Shown here one piece after another: positions 59,111-64,000 of a stretch of DNA of 64,000 nt. Position numbers and translations under genes: made by a program. The stretch lies in NCBI GenBank assembly GCA_028554795.2, contig CM068841.1, positions 29,133,721 to 29,197,720 on the forward strand, in the 5' to 3' direction. Position 1 is the first letter of the stretch. The number at the start of each line of letters is the position of its first letter. The notes beneath the pieces were generated by a model. That model saw nothing but the letters and a program-made list of their open reading frames with translations. It did no database searches and had not been told where the DNA came from. Source of the DNA: Sinohyriopsis cumingii. Taxonomy: Eukaryota > Mollusca > Bivalvia > Unionida > Unionidae.

Positions 59111-60207
59111 TATCGTCTAACACGAAGATCACTTCCTGCTATTAAACTTGCCTTTATTTTTGTTTCTTTTTCTGACTGGGGTATATTAGCAAAGTCTGTT
59201 AGTTTTGTATTGCAGCTTGATTTATTATTTTACTAATTTTTGCAGCCATAACTTCGGTGCTGGGTAATTTTGATGACTGCGGTTTTCGTCAAATTTATCG
59301 TTCTAGTCTGCTCTTGATTGCCGAGAATGCTTTACCGGTAACATTACTAACTACGTTAGGACTTTCTTCACGAAAAAATCAATAGATTTCATTCCTAGTT
59401 GTTTTGCAATCGGTATTGGTTTGGGGTTATCATTCTAAATAAACCTAGATCAACATCACCGAGTTCAGGTCCATAAATCGCTTTGCAAGTTGGGAATCGT
59501 GAGTTTACTACCCTAACAAATACAGGCCCACGTTGAGCATTTTAATTATTATTTATTTATTTAATAAATATGATAATCATCAACAATTTCATCGATGAGA
59601 GAATGGTACATGTTATGATCCATAACACCGCCTGTAAATAATCTTCGACACATATCAGATATTTCATTAATAATTTCTGGAGACTTATTTCCTGCGCGTT
59701 TTCCTCCGATCGGAATTTCTAAGCGATCAACATCGGCAAGAACACTGTCAGGACAGATTCATTAAGTAACTAAACCACTTCCAGTTGTTTCATCTTTCTT
59801 ATTTGTTTTTTATTATTCTGCTTCTTCTATACTTGGTGAATAACTTAATTTCTTCAATCGTCTAATTTTATGTATCGTATCTTCTTCCTTTTGTTTCCCA
59901 TCTCGTTCAACCTCTTTAAGTTTCGACATCATTTCTTTTTCTCTTTGCTCCCTTACGTTTGCATTTTCAAGTTGCAACTTTATTTCTTCTTCATTTTGTC
60001 TCCTTTACAGTATTGCTGGTCTAATATGCTCATCTACTGTTTTGTTAAAAATGTCAAAATTGTTAACATCTTCCTCAGATCTGATGTTTGGAGTATCAGT
60101 AGCGATGCGATATACATCTCTTCTCCAATCAGCACTTTTTAAAGTTTTAATATATTCGGGTTTTACATACTTATCTCTATCATGATATCCAAACGCGGCA
60201 ATATCAA
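59111..60207 (-). pseudogene. Decayed Polinton B genes, unassigned
   Basis: Protein-like blocks such as SPNVVSNVTGKAFSAIKSRL near 59330 and a charged, coiled-coil-like region near 59850-60000. Frequent stops. No family named. Confidence 0.35.
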
Positions 60208-60590
60208 TTATTTGGTTTGGGTCCTTGATAGCGGCAATACCTTCGGCTTGAATTTATCTGTAATGATAGTTCTACCTCTTGGCAGAGGTTGTGGTTCTTC
60301 AGGTTGTGGTTGAGGATGTTGCTGGGGTGGTGGTTGAGCTATTTGAAGACGGCCAGCAATATCAAAAGGCAAGGTCTCGAGTGCTTTTTGAGCCGCATCA
60401 GTGCTGTACAAAAATTCTTGGCTGGTTCGATAATTGATTTAAGTAATTTTTATGTACCTTCTGCATATTCAACCAGTGCTTCTTGACGTTCTTGTCATTT
60501 TTGTTTGACAGCGTCACGAACAGTGAAATATTTTCTAATTGCTTCTAATCTTTCTCTAGCTAGTCTACTAGTGTAAGATTCCATTATTGA
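60208..60590 (-). pseudogene. First gene of Polinton B, Pro/Gln-rich, broken
   Basis: Frame 60208-60411 has ALETLPFDIAGRLQIAQ, then PPPQQHPQPQPEEPQPLPRG. Upstream, in another frame, ATG 60584 starts MESYTSRLARERLEAIRKYF. This arrangement, a helical start next to the terminal repeat followed by a Pro-rich linker, suggests a virion protein of unknown role. Confidence 0.45.
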
Positions 60591-60745
60591 TATAGTAATG
60601 ATTTAATTATCGCAACAGAGAGGGTACGACCTCAATGAAATGTCCGGTGGGTAAAAAAAAAAAAAACACATGCAAAGTTAGAAAAACACTTACGACAAAA
60701 ATAAAATGACAAATAAACTAACCCAATTAGAGAAACTCTCTGTAA
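60588..60745. repeat. Polinton terminal-repeat-like sequence, copy B
   Basis: Direct-orientation match of 23050-23215. It marks the outer (right) end of remnant B. Confidence 0.65.
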
Positions 60746-60978
60746 GTTAGAAGCTTCGGTTTAGCGTTAGTGACCTTATTTTTTTTCGTTTTCGTAGGAA
60801 AATTTATTTTCAAAAATGACGTTTCAGCAAAAGGTCTGTTCACCCTCTCTGCTACTAAAAGACGGTAGAAACGCGGTTGTCAAAAATTCAATTTTTTTAG
60901 TTAAATTTTACATTAACCTAAATTATAATTTTGAAGAAATGTCATATGCACAAGTAAAAAATAAAACTTACTTGCAAA

Positions 60979-61155
60979 CAGTGGCATTGATAGGGTTGGT
61001 GACACCCAGTGCGGTAACTCATGGTGTCACCCCCATGGACCTCCTTCCTGCACAAAAATTCAAAACTTGTATAGACAGTCATGTGTGGTAACTCATGGTG
61101 TCACCCCCATGGGCCTCCTTCCTGCACAAAAATTCAAAATTTGTATACACAGCCA
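60979..61155 (+). repeat. Two tandem 74-bp units with GGTGTCACCCCC
   Basis: GGTAACTCATGGTGTCACCC recurs at about 61013 and 61087, each followed by TCCTTCCTGCACAAAAATTC. A diverged relative is at 24471-24535. The ORF across it is an artefact. Confidence 0.8.
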
Positions 61156-64000
61156 TTTTAGTGTCACCCCCTCTGCCACGGATTACAAATATTGTATATT
61201 ACTCCTCTATCCCATTCATTGTTGAGTATCCCTACAAAAGATCAATGATATCAGCACGCTACTTCTTTTTTCCACGTGATTGTACCTACATTCCCCCTTT
61301 ACTAGTAATAGATCAATCCAACATAAACTTTCTTGACTCGGTCTAACGCCGAACTGCCTCTGTAACGCCCAAAGGTCCATATCGATCGATAATTTGGCTC
61401 AGGACATTTTGTTATAACAACTGTTGTGAAGATCACTAAAAGAAATCACGATTGATAAAACATTGTTAGAAGTGTATTACGAATAAAAATTTTAACTAAC
61501 ATTATTTTTTAAATTTATATTAGTAAATGCTCATACAGGACCTGTATGACTTAAACTGTAGATCTTCGCAGGAACCAAGCTGAACCACAACTGCCAGAAC
61601 GTCAGATCTCACCCCTATTTATAGGCCTTGGGAACACACTGGGGATAGTCAATGTTACAACTTTCAAGAATATTGCCAACTATTGAATAATTCCAAAACA
61701 TTTACATGAGCTCGTTCTAGTGGGAATGTAGTAAAAATGGCGCCCGATTTTAAACAGTTGTAATAGTATACATTTCACTATTGCATTGCGAGCTGAAGAA
61801 CAATTGAAAATAAACACTTTCATCACAATGATGAGGAAAAATTACGAAAATACATTACCATTACATTAATCATGAAGAAAATGGACGCAGTTACTTATTT
61901 CTTTACTCGAAGCAGAATGTAAGCAAAGACAGTTTGCAATATGATCGTTTACACGGCAGTACATGTACAGTTTGCAATATGATCATGTATAAGGCAGTAC
62001 ATGTACAGTTTACAATATGATCATGTACAGTGCTGGCACACAAAAATATTTACTGAGATGATGAATATTTGAACAAGTCGTTGATATATGATGCAGTCAT
62101 GCAAAATTATTATAGAAAATGAATTGGCATTTTAGGCAGAGGTATTGCTAGATCTGGTTAATATACCCATAACAGGAGATTGTGTATTATCTTCATGCAT
62201 AATCATATATGATGTACGCTTAGTAGGACAATTATTTGACAGGTAATATATTTTATTTTAATATATTGTGATGGGGGAGAGGGTTACGTTTTCCTGTTTT
62301 ATGTTGTTCAAATTAGAGCGATACGGGGTATTTTTAAAGTACAAGCAATATAGGTCATGTGTGCGTTCAGTAGTAGCTATTTCCGTAATGGGTGTAATAT
62401 TAATAAATAAATAAAAACATACCTTTTAATGAAGATTATTCACATTATTTGATTCTCATATATCCATGTTCCTTTGAAAGGTAATTATGTACATACCCCG
62501 ACAAACACATACCGTAAAATCCAACGTTAAAGTACGCTGAAACTTTTTGACGCGTTCAACTTAATGGTGTGATCCAGTATAAACTCTATAGACTGTCACA
62601 TGCTGTAAAAGTTACGCAGATTGAAAAGCTTACTACCCTATATTGTGATGATTAGACCCGACATGCTCTTTTCTTGATTTAGTTTAGTATGGCCACCATT
62701 GTACAACTCCATAGCGATACAATAAATTGTCTGGAAATTTCTTGACAGTTATGGTGGATAGTATTCAGTAATCATGATTGAATAGGCTTTGGTTAAACTG
62801 TGCTAGCATACAATTTTAGAAAAACAATTAATATTTAATTTAAAATGTCCAACTGCGCCTACATGACCAGAATGACATGCACTATATGTGTTGGAAAGTA
62901 CATACCACATGCAGCAATTGCAGGTGTAAAGGCCTTTTCACAATGGCCTTACCTCTCGTTATTATCGTATAGAGATAAAGGTTATAGATGTAAAGAATTT
63001 ACAGCAGTGTGACGCAAATAACACTTTTCCTTTTTTTCTTTTTATGCATATTTATTGACAGACTTTAAAAAAAAAATAGATACCAAACTATTTGGTCCCG
63101 GGTTTGATACCGCCTAGGCCAGCTAGGGCGGCCACCTCAGTTTATCTTTGGGAAGGGTATCATTATTTTTCACAACCTCCAAGTTGTGTATTATCGACCT
63201 TGCTCCACGCCAGTAGCGTATCGAGAACAAGTTTAAAGATGTCAAGTACTGACAGCAGTGCGATTCACATAACACTTTATCTTTTTATTTTACATAACAA
63301 ACGATTTTACCCCAGCTTCAGTACCGCCCTGGTCAGCTAGGGTCGGTCGCCTCAGTTTGTCCTTGGGACAGCCATCTAACTCCCATTTCCGCAATATGAT
63401 AAAGCTAATAATGTGGTCTAGTGACATTTATCACTCTGTATTTCACATGTTTTCTTCTAAGTATCGTTTTATTTCTTCCCTTTTATACAATTTTAAATAC
63501 TTTTCCCTTCTTTATTCCACACTAGTCGACTCATTACAGTACGAAAAAGAAAAAATGGAATACGTAGTAATAGAAAACCGTTCTTGTACGGTGTCCATTT
63601 TTAAACGAAAGAAGATGAACTTTACGTATAAATCTAGATATCATTTGAGGATACCGATCATGTATTGATTAATTTTATTTATTTTTGAAGACACGATGCA
63701 TAGTAATGACTGATTATTTATTCCAGTCGTTTTTGTTTTGTTTTTACGTTGAAGGCACAAATTTGTTAAATGTCAGGAGACATTTATACTTAGGGAGGGA
63801 GTAGGTGACCCAGGTGCGTGTTTGTCATGAGTGAGCCTGAGAGCGAGTGCATGAAGGGGACGATAACGTCGAGCTTCTGGCTCCCAATAAAAGCCCTAGG
63901 CACTCGTCGTATCGTCTCTGGACGAACGACATCTTATTCATTTTGCTCAGGTCTATGGTGGTGATCATAATTCGAAAGAACTGTACCATTTGAATATTTA
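61156..64000. other. Right end of window: short repeats, no gene recognised
   Basis: Three 38-bp units (CAGTTTGCAATATGATC...) start at 61930, 61968 and 62006. Two related segments of about 140-170 bp at 63005-63175 and 63240-63380 both hold CAGCAGTG, GCTAGGG and CGCCTCAGTTTGTCCTTGGG-like phrases, probably copies of a short interspersed element. No exon could be supported. Confidence 0.5.

Larger units (their letters stand above)
53960..60750 (-). mobile_element. Polinton/Maverick remnant B (capsid-gene portion)
   Basis: Reverse-strand fragments of virion genes run leftward from a terminal-repeat-like sequence at 60588-60745. The capsid gene at 57760-59110 is recognisable; the others are unassigned. 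No integrase or polymerase lies in it. Frames are broken throughout. It may be the other half of the family represented by remnant A. Confidence 0.7.

Overview
The window looks like AT-rich invertebrate animal DNA, most likely from a bivalve mollusc. This is inferred from intron-containing animal genes (integrin alpha, axonemal dynein), tRNA-derived SINEs whose tail ends in GGCGTTAAACCC plus CAA repeats, Polinton/Maverick remnants and a Penelope-like element. No species can be named from the sequence alone.

Layout. (1) 71-1759: an intact intronless 562-aa gene of a cysteine-rich, probably transposon-related family. (2) 6123-13209, + strand: the last five exons of an integrin alpha subunit, covering the end of the heavy chain, the RRKR cleavage site, the light chain, the membrane helix and a GFFKR tail. 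Two introns carry minisatellites. (3) 17288-18517, - strand: the last two exons of an axonemal outer-arm type dynein heavy chain, convergent with the integrin gene. (4) About 20640-23215: a decayed Polinton fragment with an HNH-like ORF, integrase, PLA2-like domain and packaging ATPase, ending in a terminal-repeat-like sequence.

(5) 24794-35879 and 38196-49053: two direct copies of an 11-kb unit. Each begins with the promoter region and first exon of an integrin alpha gene. Each then carries the same dead adintovirus/Polinton-like virus: protein-primed-type DNA polymerase B, a BIR (IAP-like) protein, small ORFs, a packaging ATPase and basic virion-like proteins. Several viral genes have their own TATA box near the end of the preceding gene. 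(6) 35880-38195: a Penelope-like retroelement lies exactly between the copies and lacks its 3' end. (7) 49054-53960: simple repeats, a reversed SINE, a three-unit tandem repeat and a LINE fragment with RNase H. (8) About 53960-60750, - strand: a second Polinton fragment with decayed capsid genes. Its right end resembles that of the first. (9) 60750-64000: short repeats and no recognisable gene.

The most unusual feature is the twice-present association of integrin alpha exon 1 with an endogenous virus that retains, in one copy only, an uninterrupted BIR-domain ORF. Most viral genes are disabled. Some lesions are shared by both copies and predate the duplication; others are private. The host genes act in cell adhesion (integrin) and ciliary motility (dynein), and nothing in the window links them functionally.
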